64,000 bases of DNA from Mycobacterium sp. 1164985.4 (GCF_001668575.1 NZ_LZMD01000070.1:98236-162235), one strand, 5' to 3'; shown: positions 23,314-31,747, counted from the stretch's first letter. Notes: generated by a model from the letters alone, not told the origin. Translations and numbers: made by a program.

Positions 23314-24375
23314 TCAAGCCGAGAGTCGTTCCCAGGAATGCGCGGACGCGACGAGCCCCTGGATCAACGCCGACGTCGCCGGCGTGAGCCCGTCGTCGCC
23401 GGGCAACTGACTGCGGGGGCTGATACCCCGCACGCGCGGTGTCAGCTCGAGTTGCGCGCCACCCCCGCGGACGCGGTTGACCGGATTGTCGGGGTGCAGC
23501 CCGCGCAGTTCGCGAGGCATCGCATCGAGATCGGTGATGAGTTGATACCCAGGCACTTCGACGTGCTCCGCGAGGTGTTCGGCGAGTGCGCGGTTGCGCC
23601 CGCCCGCGAGCAACTGTGTGCTACGACCGATGCGGCCGTACCCGTGTAGTGACACCGCGACGTCGACGTGATCGAGGAACTCCGCGAGGCGTTCGGATTC
23701 CTGCGCCCGGTACAGCGCCGACGGCAGGTGGTGCGGGTAGTGATCGGGGTGGCGCACCACGTACAGGGAGGCGCCAGCGGCGTCGGCGGCGCGTTCGGCG
23801 ATCACGTCGGTCATCTGCTCCAGGCCACCGCCGTGAATTGCCAGAAAACCGAAGCGGGACCTCAGGATTCGCTCCTCGACGATGCCCGGCTGCGCCAGGA
23901 GTTCCGAAAGCGACTCAGGGGCAGGCAGATCGGATTGATCGGTGCGGCCCGGCCAGTGTGCGGGATCCCATCGCTTGAGGAACTCGACCCAGCGCTGCGG
24001 CAGCCCGTGGTGCAGGGCGCCGTCGATGATGCGCTCGAGGTACCCGGCCCGCGGCGGGCCCGGTTCGACGCGATGGTCGATATAGACCCACGCCTCGGCG
24101 GGCCCGTCGTCGGTGTGCACGGTGAGCCGGTCGCGGCGGTAGCGCACCGGAACGCCTTCGGCGCTGTCCAGCACCGCCAGGTCGTGATCGTTGAGCTGCC
24201 ACAGCACGCCGTGCACTTCGGAGCCGTCGAATGGTTCGACCGTGGCGACACCGCGCTCGTTGATCAACCAGTCGTGGTCGGCCAGCCTCGCCGGCCGGGG
24301 ATCGGCGGCAGCGGGGCACCGCAACGCCATCTGTGAGACGTTGAGGTTCGAGCCGTAAGCGAAGTACGCGTGCAT
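23314..24375 (-). CDS. Gamma-glutamylcyclotransferase / poly-gamma-glutamate hydrolase fusion
   Basis: The 353-residue protein joins two domains that both act on gamma-glutamyl bonds. Residues 1-115 are a GGCT/AIG2-like domain (MHAYFAYGSNLN, GVLWQLNDHDLAVLD). Residues about 175-353 resemble zinc-dependent poly-gamma-glutamate hydrolase (PghP, DUF867), with FGFLAIHGGGLEQMTD, YVVRHPDHYPHHL, AVSLHGYGR and GYQLITDLDAMPRELRG. The His-Gly-Gly..Glu and SLHG motifs are likely zinc ligands. An endopeptidase-like hydrolase that frees gamma-glutamyl pieces and a cyclase that releases 5-oxoproline is an appealing inference. ATG 24375 overlaps the Nramp stop (TGATG), so they are coupled. Confidence 0.8.
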   Translation of the reverse strand: MHAYFAYGSNLNVSQMALRCPAAADPRPARLADHDWLINERGVATVEPFDGSEVHGVLWQLNDHDLAVLDSAEGVPVRYRRDRLTVHTDDGPAEAWVYIDHRVEPGPPRAGYLERIIDGALHHGLPQRWVEFLKRWDPAHWPGRTDQSDLPAPESLSELLAQPGIVEERILRSRFGFLAIHGGGLEQMTDVIAERAADAAGASLYVVRHPDHYPHHLPSALYRAQESERLAEFLDHVDVAVSLHGYGRIGRSTQLLAGGRNRALAEHLAEHVEVPGYQLITDLDAMPRELRGLHPDNPVNRVRGGGAQLELTPRVRGISPRSQLPGDDGLTPATSALIQGLVASAHSWERLSA

Positions 24376-25601
24376 CAACCCGTCAGCGTCAGATAGATCA
24401 ACACCACGTTCAAAAGGGTAATCAGGCCGGCGATGAGCCACCCGAGCGCGGTCGTCACCCGGTGATTGACGTCGTCGCCCATCAGAGCGCGGTCGCTGGT
24501 CAGCCGCACCAACGGGATCAGCGCAAACGGAATCCCGAACGACAGCACCACCTGCGACAACACCAGCGCGCGGCTGGGGTCCAGGCCGATCGCCAGCACC
24601 GCCAACGCCGGCAACAGCGTCACGAGGCGGCGCAGCACCAAAGGAATGGAACGGTGCAGCAGACCCTGCATGATCATCGCGCCCGCGTACGCCCCGACCG
24701 ACGACGACGCCAACCCCGAGGCGAGCAGCCCGATCGCGAACAGCAGCGCGATCGTGGGCCCGAGCGTCTCGTTGACCGCGGCGTGCGCCCGCTCGATCGA
24801 GTCGGTGTTCTCTTGACCCCGCAGATTCGTCGCCGCGACCAACACCATCGACAGGTTCACCGCGCCGGCGATGACCATGGCTATGCCGACGTCCCAGCGG
24901 GTGACGCGCAGCAGCATCCGTCGCATCGGGCCGGGATCGGGGTGGCCGTGCCGGTCGCGGGCCAGGCCCGAATGGAGATACACCGCGTGCGGCATCACGG
25001 TCGCGCCCAGCATCGCCGCCGCGATCAATACGCTCTCTGCGCCTGCGAATTTCGGCACCAACCCGGCGGCCGCCTCGTCGAGCGGCGGATGAGCGACGAA
25101 CAGGCTCGCGAGGAAGCCGACCGCGATGATCGCCAGCAGGCCGGTGATGACGCGTTCGAACGAGTTCTGGCCGCGGTGGTCCTTAACCATCAGCAGCACC
25201 AGAGACACGACGCCGGTGATGATGCCGCCGGCGAGCAGCGGCAGGTCGAACAGAAGGTGGAGCGCAATGGCGCCGCCGACGACCTCGGCGAGATCGGTTG
25301 CCATCGCGACCGTTTCGGCCTGCAGCCAGTAGCTCAGCCTAGTGCGGCGCCCCATTCGGCTGCCGACCGCCTCGGGCAGGGACATCCCGCTGACCAGGCC
25401 GAGCTTCGCGGAGAGGTACTGCACGGTGCAGGCCATCGCGTTGGCCGCGACGATCACCCAGATCAGCAGGAAGCCGAATTGCGCGCCGGCGCTGACGTTC
25501 GCCGCGACGTTGCCGGGGTCGACGTAGGCGATGGCGGCCACGAACGCCGGTCCGAGTAGCAGCCAACTCGGCCGCAATTTCACCTCGGTGTTCTGGGCCA
25601 C
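24375..25601 (-). CDS. Nramp-family divalent metal transporter (MntH-like)
   Basis: The 408-residue protein has about 11 transmembrane helices and imports Mn2+/Fe2+ with protons. The metal-binding motifs are intact: DPGN in helix 1 (AIAYVDPGNVAANVSAG) and MPH in helix 6 (ATVMPHAVYLHSG). GTG 25601 is preceded by GGGTGGG and gives the usual short cytoplasmic N-terminus. A 19-base metal-regulator-like palindrome lies 38 bases upstream. The downstream fusion gene is translationally coupled to it. Confidence 0.93.
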   Translation of the reverse strand: MAQNTEVKLRPSWLLLGPAFVAAIAYVDPGNVAANVSAGAQFGFLLIWVIVAANAMACTVQYLSAKLGLVSGMSLPEAVGSRMGRRTRLSYWLQAETVAMATDLAEVVGGAIALHLLFDLPLLAGGIITGVVSLVLLMVKDHRGQNSFERVITGLLAIIAVGFLASLFVAHPPLDEAAAGLVPKFAGAESVLIAAAMLGATVMPHAVYLHSGLARDRHGHPDPGPMRRMLLRVTRWDVGIAMVIAGAVNLSMVLVAATNLRGQENTDSIERAHAAVNETLGPTIALLFAIGLLASGLASSSVGAYAGAMIMQGLLHRSIPLVLRRLVTLLPALAVLAIGLDPSRALVLSQVVLSFGIPFALIPLVRLTSDRALMGDDVNHRVTTALGWLIAGLITLLNVVLIYLTLTG

Positions 25602-25638
25602 CCCACCCTCTTTCTATCCGGAACTGCGAATAGAAAAG

Positions 25639-25657
25639 TTAGGTTAGCCGAAACCTT
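25639..25657 (-). promoter_or_regulatory. DtxR-family (IdeR/MntR-like) box before the Nramp gene
   Basis: Read on the minus strand the 19 bases have a perfect right half GGCTAACCTAA and a degenerate left half, matching 14 of 19 positions of the IdeR consensus (TTAGGTTAG-G-CTAACCTAA). The site lies 38-56 bases upstream of the transporter start, where repression would block transcription. Whether IdeR or MntR binds cannot be told from sequence. Confidence 0.6.
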
Positions 25658-25676
25658 GCGGCCGTGGGGTTAGGGG

Positions 25677-25919
25677 TTACTTGTGCCAGCCACCGAGTCC
25701 GATGACGAGCCCGCCGCCGTACGGCCAGCCCCAGTACGGGCTCGTCTGTACAGACGGTGACGTGACGATCTGCGAACTCCCGTTGGTCTGGCACTGCGTG
25801 GTGTTCGGGCCGATGTTGGTGCATTCGGGCGCGGCGCCGGCGATGGGTGCGACGAGCGACAACGCGCCGATACCGCCGAACGCGAGAAGCGGTGCGGCGT
25901 AACGGCAAATAGCCTTCAT
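25677..25919 (-). CDS. Small secreted protein with one Cys pair
   Basis: The 80-residue precursor has a Sec signal peptide, MKAICRYAAPLLAFGGIGAL up to an Ala-x-Ala cleavage site (GAAPE, around residue 28). The mature part of about 52 residues has two Cys (ECTNIGPNTTQCQTNG) and a Tyr/Trp/Gly-rich end (SPYWGWPYGGG). GAGGAGGCC precedes ATG 25919. It resembles the next gene (26008-26277) in layout. No known function; this looks like the small exported mycobacterial proteins. Confidence 0.75.
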   Translation of the reverse strand: MKAICRYAAPLLAFGGIGALSLVAPIAGAAPECTNIGPNTTQCQTNGSSQIVTSPSVQTSPYWGWPYGGGLVIGLGGWHK

Positions 25920-26007
25920 GGTTGGCCTCCTCGGGCCAGGGCACTTCAAGTCAGCGGCCGCTGGTCGGCGAGCGCTGCGAAAGATGTTGAGCGTCAGTCC
26001 CGGACGA

Positions 26008-26277
26008 TCACGGGAAGAAGAAGCCGTCGCCTTCCCACATGCTGCCCCAGGGGCCGACGTACTCCTGCTCGGCGGGGGTCGCGTTGATGGAGACGTTGCC
26101 CGGGCTGACGCACTCGGTGGTGGAACCGCCGATGGCTTGCGCGCCGCCGGTGTCGACGCACTGCGGCAGCGTGGGATTCGGGGCCGGTTCGGCGGCGGCC
26201 AGCGGTGCCGCCGCAAGCGCTGCCGCAATGCCGCATGCAGCGATCGCCGGAGCGAGATAACGAAGAGTGGTCCGCAT
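26008..26277 (-). CDS. Small secreted protein, paralogue-like neighbour
   Basis: The 89-residue precursor has a signal peptide (RTTLRYLAPAIAACGIAAAL) ending near LAAAEPAP. The mature chain has two Cys about 20 apart (QCVDTGG..TTECVSPG), a run with NVSINATPAEQEY and an aromatic end (GPWGSMWEGDGFFFP). The layout matches the neighbour at 25677-25919: signal peptide, Cys pair in a Thr/Asn-rich stretch, aromatic-Gly tail. I prefer ATG 26277 (AAGGACG upstream) to GTG 26283. Function unknown. Confidence 0.72.
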   Translation of the reverse strand: MRTTLRYLAPAIAACGIAAALAAAPLAAAEPAPNPTLPQCVDTGGAQAIGGSTTECVSPGNVSINATPAEQEYVGPWGSMWEGDGFFFP

Positions 26278-26297
26278 AGGCACGTCCTTAGTCTGGT

Positions 26298-27386
26298 CTA
26301 CCCCCGGCCTTGCTGCACAGCGTACAACCCTTTTCCGGTGATCAGCGGCAAGTCGAGTGTCGTGCGGATGCCGGGTGGCGCCGCCACGACCGCGGGGATC
26401 GCGTTGACAACACGAGCGGCCGTCGCGACGAGACCGGCATGGTTGTGATCGCCATTCGGGCTGCTCAGGCAGAGGTCGACGGTGTAGGAAGGCTCGCCGG
26501 TGATCTCGATGCGATACGAACCGCCTTCCTGCGCCGGCTGCGGCCAGTCCGGATGCAGGTCGTCGCGCAGGCGGGTGACGTGCTCGAGCACGACGGCCAC
26601 CCTGCCGTCCTTGATGCCCTGCACTTCGAAACGCAGCGCCGCCGCGGTGCCCTTGGCGATGTGGCCGGACGCGATGTCGAAATCCTCTGGCGCCGGTTCG
26701 CGCACATAGGTTTCCGACACCTTGTCGAGCGCGATACCAAGCCCCGCCGCCAGCTGCCTCACCACCGATCCCCAGGCCAGGCTCAGCACGCCGGGCTGCA
26801 ACAACATCGGGATCTCATCGAGCGGCTTGCCGAAGCCCATCACGTCGAACATGACGGTCGCGCTGTCGTAGGTGTCGTAGTTGATGATTTCCATACACCG
26901 GATCTGCTCGACGCTCTGGCAGGTTCCGGCCAGCGCGAGCGGGAGTAGGTCGTTGGCGAAGCCGGGGTCGATGCCGTTGACGAAGACGCTCGACTGGCCC
27001 GTCTGCGTCGCCTCCTCGATGGGCTTGACGAGTTCCTCGGGCAGCACCTGCCACGGGTATTGCAGGAAGACCGCGCTGCTGCCGACGACGTTGACGCCGG
27101 CGGCGAGGATGCGCCGGTAGTCCTCGAGCGCCTCGGGCAGCCGGTTGTCGGCCATCGCGGTGTAGACCACGCAGTCGGGTTTGGTCGCCAGCACCTCATC
27201 GAGGTCCGTCGTGGCGGTGATGCCGGTCGAAACCTGCAGTCCCGCAAGCTCGCCCGCGTCCTTGCCGGCCTTGTCCTCCGACGACACCCATACTGCGGCG
27301 AGCTCGTACTGCGGGTCGTTGATGAGTTGGGTCAGCGCGTGCCTGCCGACATTGCCGGTGCCGATCGCGGCGACTTTGATGGTCAT
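26298..27386 (-). CDS. DapB-like NAD(P)-dependent dehydrogenase
   Basis: This 362-residue Rossmann-fold protein has TIKVAAIGTGNVGRHALTQL at its N-terminus, VYTAMADNRL, GINPGF-type motif NGIDPGFANDLLP, and a mixed C-terminal substrate domain. It matches the dihydrodipicolinate reductase-like family (including 2,4-diaminopentanoate dehydrogenase), which has many mycobacterial members acting on unknown amine or keto substrates. AAAGGAACG precedes ATG 27386. It follows the SDR gene by 10 bases in the same operon, probably under the KstR-type box at 28253. Confidence 0.82.
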   Translation of the reverse strand: MTIKVAAIGTGNVGRHALTQLINDPQYELAAVWVSSEDKAGKDAGELAGLQVSTGITATTDLDEVLATKPDCVVYTAMADNRLPEALEDYRRILAAGVNVVGSSAVFLQYPWQVLPEELVKPIEEATQTGQSSVFVNGIDPGFANDLLPLALAGTCQSVEQIRCMEIINYDTYDSATVMFDVMGFGKPLDEIPMLLQPGVLSLAWGSVVRQLAAGLGIALDKVSETYVREPAPEDFDIASGHIAKGTAAALRFEVQGIKDGRVAVVLEHVTRLRDDLHPDWPQPAQEGGSYRIEITGEPSYTVDLCLSSPNGDHNHAGLVATAARVVNAIPAVVAAPPGIRTTLDLPLITGKGLYAVQQGRG

Positions 27387-27396
27387 GGCGTTCCTT

Positions 27397-28188
27397 TCAC
27401 AGATCCGGGATCGGCATGTCGAGATTAGGGACCGTCAGCCCGCCGTCGACTTCGAGCGTCTTACCGGTCAGGTAGCTGCCTGCCGGCGAGGCGAGGTACA
27501 CCGCGGCCGCGGCGATGTCCTGCGGGTCGCCGAGCCGACGCATCGGCGTGGCCTGCTCCATCGGCTTCCGCAGATCGTCGTTGGACGCCACGATGTCGAG
27601 CGCCGACGTGAGGATCGAACCCGGCGCGATCGCGTTGACGCGGATCCGCGGGCACAAGTCGAGTGCGGCGAGGCGGGTGTAGTGGGCGAGCGCGGCCTTG
27701 GCCGTTCCGTAGGCGGCGAAGCCTCGGCCGGCCAGCCGTCCCATCGTGGAGGTGATGTTGATGATGCTGCCGCCGCCGGAGTGTTCGAGCATCAGCGGAA
27801 CCGCGGCCGTGGTGAGCGCGTGCGCGGTGGTGACGTTGAAGGTGAACGCGTCGCGCAGGTCCTTGGTCGAGGTGTTCAGGAGCGCGTTCGGCATGGTGCC
27901 GCCGACGTTGTTGACGACGATGTCTAGTTTGCCGAACGCCTCGATCGCGGCGCCGGCGAGCATGGCGGTGTCGGCGGGGTGCGCGAGGTCGGCCACCACG
28001 ACGTGCGCGCTGCGCCCGACGCCCTTGATCTGCTCGGCCACCTCCTCGAGTTGCGACTGGGTGCGCGACGCGATCACCACGTCCGCACCGGCTTCCGCGA
28101 AAGCAACCGCCATCGCGGCACCGAGGCCGCGGCCTGCGCCGGTGACGACGGCAACCTGATCGTCGAGCCGGAATCTGTCAAGAATCAC
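27397..28188 (-). CDS. Short-chain dehydrogenase/reductase in KstR-type operon
   Basis: This 263-residue classical SDR carries the coenzyme motif [16 protein letters not shown], the active Ser in [15 protein letters not shown] (YxxxK) and [10 protein letters not shown]. It reduces or oxidises a ketone/alcohol with NAD(P)(H). GGAAGGAC precedes GTG 28188. It is the first gene of a two-gene operon with a DapB-like dehydrogenase. A perfect TnnAACnnGTTnnA palindrome 65 bases upstream suggests control by KstR and so a role in sterol or related lipid breakdown. Confidence 0.9.
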   Translation of the reverse strand: MILDRFRLDDQVAVVTGAGRGLGAAMAVAFAEAGADVVIASRTQSQLEEVAEQIKGVGRSAHVVVADLAHPADTAMLAGAAIEAFGKLDIVVNNVGGTMPNALLNTSTKDLRDAFTFNVTTAHALTTAAVPLMLEHSGGGSIINITSTMGRLAGRGFAAYGTAKAALAHYTRLAALDLCPRIRVNAIAPGSILTSALDIVASNDDLRKPMEQATPMRRLGDPQDIAAAAVYLASPAGSYLTGKTLEVDGGLTVPNLDMPIPDL

Positions 28189-28252
28189 GTTTCGAGTCCT
28201 TCCCTTGCCCGGCGAACCGTAACAGGGTGCGGCGGCAGGCGTGACGGCTTTT

Positions 28253-28266
28253 TGAAACACGTTCTA
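28253..28266 (-). promoter_or_regulatory. KstR-type operator (TGAAACACGTTCTA)
   Basis: TGAAACACGTTCTA fits the KstR consensus TnnAACnnGTTnnA at every fixed position. It lies 65 bases upstream of the SDR start in a region with no other gene. KstR is the TetR-type repressor of cholesterol catabolism in mycobacteria and is relieved by a 3-oxo-cholestenoyl-CoA. Confidence 0.68.
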
Positions 28267-28357
28267 ATTTCCGCCAAACGTACGCCAAGGTCGTACTTCG
28301 ACCGGTCAGCACGGCCCTGGTGTACGTCTCGCGGAAACGAGGTTCGGCGGCGGGGGG

Positions 28358-28420
28358 GCGACGGCGGCGGGGGGTGCGACGGCGGCGGGGGTGGACGGCG
28401 CCCCTCGGGCGGACGGCGCC
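28358..28420. repeat. GC-only direct repeats downstream of ku
   Basis: GCGACGGCGGCGGGGG recurs at about 28359 and 28376, and GGACGGCGCC at 28393-28402 and 28411-28420. The block is almost pure G/C. It lies between the ku stop and the divergent SDR operon promoter. It may be slipped-strand expansion; the last part can fold into a short GC hairpin at the end of ku. Confidence 0.6.
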
Positions 28421-28434
28421 TCTCAGACGAGCGG

Positions 28435-29382
28435 CTACTTCTTGGCGGCGGTCTTCTTGGCCGCGGATTTCTTCGCCGTCGACTTCTTCGCGGCCTTCTT
28501 GGCGGGCGTCTTCTTAGCCGCGCTCTTCTTCGCGGGCGCCTTCTTGGCCGGCTTGTCGTCGTCGTCGGAGCTGCGTGACCCGCCGCGGCCTTCGCGGCGC
28601 GCCTTCACACTGGCCTCGAGCTTGGCCAGCAGATCGGAGACGTCCTCGGTCTCGTCGAGCTCCTGCGGCTGCTCCTCGGTGGTAAACGCTTCGCCGCCTT
28701 CGAGTTTCGCTTGGATCAGCTCGCGCAGCTGCTCCTGATAGTCGTCGTGGTAGCGGTCGGGATTGAAGTCGTCGGTCATCGAATCGACGACCTGGGTTGC
28801 CATCTTCAACTCGGCCGGCTTGATGTCGACTTCCTTGTCCAGCACCGGAAAATCGGGGTCGCGGATCTCGTCGGGCCACAACAGCGTCTGGATCACCATG
28901 ACGTCGCGCTTGCTGAAGTCCTGAACCCGAAGCGCGGCGAGCCGCGTCTTGTTGCGCAACGCGAAGTGCACGATCGCGACTCGGTCGGTCTCCTTGAGCG
29001 TCTTGGTCAACAGCACATACGACTTCGACGACTTGCCTTCGGGCTCGAGGAAGTAGCTGCGGTCATACATCATCGGGTCGATGTCGCCGGCCGGAACGAA
29101 CTCCAGCACCTCGATCTCGCGGCTGCGTTCCTCGGGCAGCGTGGCGATGTCCTCGTCGGTGATGATCACGGTCTGCCCGTCGTCGGATTCGTAGGCCCGG
29201 GCAATGTCGCGATATTCGACTTCCTCGCCGTCGATCTCGCAGACACGCTTGTAGCGGATGCGCCCGTTGTCCTTCGCGTGCACCTGATGGAACTTCACGT
29301 CGTGGTCCTGCTGCGCGCTGTAGACCTTGACCGGCACGTTCACCAGGCCGAACGCGATCGAACCCTTCCATATGGAACGCAT
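28435..29382 (-). CDS. ku: Non-homologous end-joining protein Ku
   Basis: This 315-residue bacterial Ku homodimer threads onto DNA ends and recruits LigD. The core has RSIWKGSIAFGLVNVPVKVY, RIRYKRVCEIDGEEV and LLTKTLKETDRVAIVHF. The minimal Ku domain ends around residue 260. The last 50 residues are a Lys/Ala tail of repeated AKK units (APAKKSAAKKTPAKKAAKK), the extended basic terminus known in M. smegmatis-type Ku and absent from M. tuberculosis Ku. ATG 29382 gives the exact family N-terminus. It overlaps the pfkB stop by one base (TGATG), so Ku is read out of a sugar-kinase transcript. ligD lies 10 kb away. Confidence 0.97.
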   Translation of the reverse strand: MRSIWKGSIAFGLVNVPVKVYSAQQDHDVKFHQVHAKDNGRIRYKRVCEIDGEEVEYRDIARAYESDDGQTVIITDEDIATLPEERSREIEVLEFVPAGDIDPMMYDRSYFLEPEGKSSKSYVLLTKTLKETDRVAIVHFALRNKTRLAALRVQDFSKRDVMVIQTLLWPDEIRDPDFPVLDKEVDIKPAELKMATQVVDSMTDDFNPDRYHDDYQEQLRELIQAKLEGGEAFTTEEQPQELDETEDVSDLLAKLEASVKARREGRGGSRSSDDDDKPAKKAPAKKSAAKKTPAKKAAKKSTAKKSAAKKTAAKK

Positions 29383-30323
29383 CAACCCAGTATGGCTGAT
29401 TTGAGGGCCGCATCGCGGGTACTGCGATCTGGCAGGTTGGCGCCGGGCTGCGAGACCGTCAGCGCCGACGACATCGCGGCGGTGCGCACGACGTCCGTGA
29501 GCTGGTCGGTGCCGATGCGTGCGAGGTCACGGCGGCGCTCGGCGCCCAAGAGTCCGAGCGTCCACAGTGCGTCGATCAGGCCGGTCATGTACGCATCACC
29601 CGCGCCCACGGTGTCGACGACGTCGACCTGGAACGCCGGAAGCCGCACCATGCCCTGCGCACACAGCGCGAACGAGCCATGCCCACCCATCGTCACCGCG
29701 ACGATCGATGGGCCCAGTGACAACCACGTCTGCGCGATCTGCTCGGGTGTCCGTCCCGGATCGAGCCAGCGGATGTCTTCGTCGCTGGCCTTCACCACGT
29801 CGGACCGTTCGATGAGCCGGTCGATGCGGGCGCGTGCTGCGTCGGCGTCCTCGATCAGTGCGGGCCGCACGTTCGGGTCGAACGTCACGGTGGCCGAAGG
29901 GTGATAGGTGTCCAGCAGCGCGGCGGTTGCCCGGCAGCCGGGCTCGAGCACCGAGGCGATCGATCCGGTGTGCGCGACCAGCGGCGGACCCACTTCTGGT
30001 GTTCCGGTCAGCTGCCACTCGATGTCGAACTCGTACTCCGCCGATCCCTGCTCGTCCAGCGTCGCCAACGCCGTCGGCGTCCGCGCTGCGTTCGTGCTGC
30101 CTTCGACCAGCCCTACCCCGGACGCTTCGACGTGGTCGGCGATGCGCCGTCCGCGTTCGTCGCCACCGATGTGGGTCAAGAAGTCGACGTCGCGGCCCAG
30201 GCGAGCCAGCCCCACCGCCACGTTGAGTGGGCTGCCGCCGACGTGCTCACCAATGACCTCGCCACCGCGCCGGACGATGTCGATCAACGCCTCGCCGATC
30301 ACCAGCGCCCGCTGCACGCTCAC
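29382..30323 (-). CDS. PfkB-family carbohydrate kinase (fructokinase-like)
   Basis: This 313-residue ribokinase-fold sugar kinase has the N-terminal pattern GGSPLNVAVGLARLG, the ATP/anion-hole motif DTVGAGDAYMTGL with the catalytic Asp, and FDPNVRP. It would phosphorylate the ketose formed by the neighbouring polyol dehydrogenases, most likely fructose or a related sugar. GTG 30323 overlaps the dehydrogenase stop (GTGA). The operon order is sorbitol-type dehydrogenase, mannitol dehydrogenase, pfkB, ku, each joined by 1-4 base overlaps. Confidence 0.92.
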   Translation of the reverse strand: MSVQRALVIGEALIDIVRRGGEVIGEHVGGSPLNVAVGLARLGRDVDFLTHIGGDERGRRIADHVEASGVGLVEGSTNAARTPTALATLDEQGSAEYEFDIEWQLTGTPEVGPPLVAHTGSIASVLEPGCRATAALLDTYHPSATVTFDPNVRPALIEDADAARARIDRLIERSDVVKASDEDIRWLDPGRTPEQIAQTWLSLGPSIVAVTMGGHGSFALCAQGMVRLPAFQVDVVDTVGAGDAYMTGLIDALWTLGLLGAERRRDLARIGTDQLTDVVRTAAMSSALTVSQPGANLPDRSTRDAALKSAILG

Positions 30324-31747
30324 GAGTCGTCCTTGTGCATCAACGCTTCCAGCGTCGCCCGCGCACCATCGCGGTGCAGCGAGTCGAGCGCCCAGACGTA
30401 GGCATCGACGAATCGTTCGTCGGAGGCGAGATCGCCGAATAGATCAGTGTTTTCGATGAATGCGGTCGGATTCTCGCGCGGCTGTTTGGCCAGTGGTACC
30501 AAGACGTCGGCGAGCTGATCCTGCACGTCGATCGGCTGGCCGTGTTCGTCGGTGGCCTCGGCATAGCGTGCCCAGCTGGCCACCGTCGCCGCCGACAGCC
30601 GGATCGGCGCGCCGGTTCTCAGGTTTTCGCGGATGACGGGCAGCAGCCATTTCGGAATGCGGTCCGAGGAGCCGTAGCACAGCCGGGCGACGGTATCTCT
30701 GACGCCGGGATTGGCGAACCGCTCGATCAGCGTGCGCTTGTAGTCGGGCAGGTCGATCCCGGGTACGGGTTTGAGTGTCGGTGTCGCCTCGTCGTCCATG
30801 TACGCCAGCAGGAAGTCGGCGAACAGCGGGTCGCCGGCGGCGTCGTGGACCAGACGGTACCCGGCGAGATATGCGAAGTAGCAGAGGCATTGATGGCCGG
30901 CGTTGAGCAGACGCAGCTTCATCAGCTCGTACGGGGTGACGTCATCGACCATGAGCACGTCCACGGCTTCGAGCGGTGGTCTGCCGTCAGCGAAGTCGTC
31001 CTCGAGCACCCAGGAGGTGAAGGGTTCGGCTACCACCGGCCATTGGTCGTCGATACCGAATTCGGTTGCCACGACGTCGATCACGTCGGGGGTGGTCACC
31101 GGTGTGATGCGATCGACCATGGAGTTGGGAAACTTGGTGTGCGTGTCGATCCATTCGCCGAGGCCTGCGTGGACCCTTTCGGCGTAGTTGGTGAACGCGT
31201 GCCGGGCGACCTCGCCGTTTCCCTCGATGTTGTCGCACGACACGATCGTCGGCGAGGGGATGCCACGGTCGCGCCTGCGCGCGAGCGCATCGACGACCAA
31301 CCCGAAGACGTTCACTCCGTCGGCGCCGCCGACATTGTCGATGTTGTAGCCACCCTCGGTGATGGTCAGCGAAATGATCCGGGTGGTCGGCGCGGCCAGC
31401 AGCTCGATCACAGAGTCGGGGTCGTCGGGCGCATAGCGGTAGTCGACGATCGAACCGATCACGCGTGCATCGCGGCTACCGTCGGGCTTCTCCAGCAGCA
31501 GGATGTACAGGCCGTCCTGGCTGGCCATCACATCGGCCATCTTGCGGTCGGCGGGCATCACGCCGACACCGGCGATACCCCACTCCTTCGCGAGCCCCTT
31601 CTCCAGAAGCCGGTCGACGTACATCGCCTGATGCGCCCGGTGAAAGCCGCCGACTCCGAAATGCACTATGCCGACCGATATTCCGGAACGGTCGTAGGTC
31701 GGCTTGTCCGACGGCAGCTGGGCGAGCGTGGAGTTGTCGAGTTTCAT
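30320..31747 (-). CDS. Mannitol dehydrogenase-family polyol 2-dehydrogenase
   Basis: This 475-residue long-chain dehydrogenase has the N-terminal NAD site GIVHFGVGGFHRAHQ, the SCDNIEGNG motif and the catalytic KLRLLNAGH (Lys with Asn and His) that defines the mannitol/arabinitol/fructuronate family. It oxidises a polyol such as mannitol or arabitol to a ketose with NAD+. ATG 31747 overlaps the upstream dehydrogenase stop by 4 bases. The product would go to the PfkB kinase. Confidence 0.94.
   Translation of the reverse strand: MKLDNSTLAQLPSDKPTYDRSGISVGIVHFGVGGFHRAHQAMYVDRLLEKGLAKEWGIAGVGVMPADRKMADVMASQDGLYILLLEKPDGSRDARVIGSIVDYRYAPDDPDSVIELLAAPTTRIISLTITEGGYNIDNVGGADGVNVFGLVVDALARRRDRGIPSPTIVSCDNIEGNGEVARHAFTNYAERVHAGLGEWIDTHTKFPNSMVDRITPVTTPDVIDVVATEFGIDDQWPVVAEPFTSWVLEDDFADGRPPLEAVDVLMVDDVTPYELMKLRLLNAGHQCLCYFAYLAGYRLVHDAAGDPLFADFLLAYMDDEATPTLKPVPGIDLPDYKRTLIERFANPGVRDTVARLCYGSSDRIPKWLLPVIRENLRTGAPIRLSAATVASWARYAEATDEHGQPIDVQDQLADVLVPLAKQPRENPTAFIENTDLFGDLASDERFVDAYVWALDSLHRDGARATLEALMHKDDS

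Noticed and set aside
28358..28420. CRISPR-like or coding tandem repeats
   Set aside because: The units are irregular, G/C only and without spacers; treated as simple-sequence DNA.
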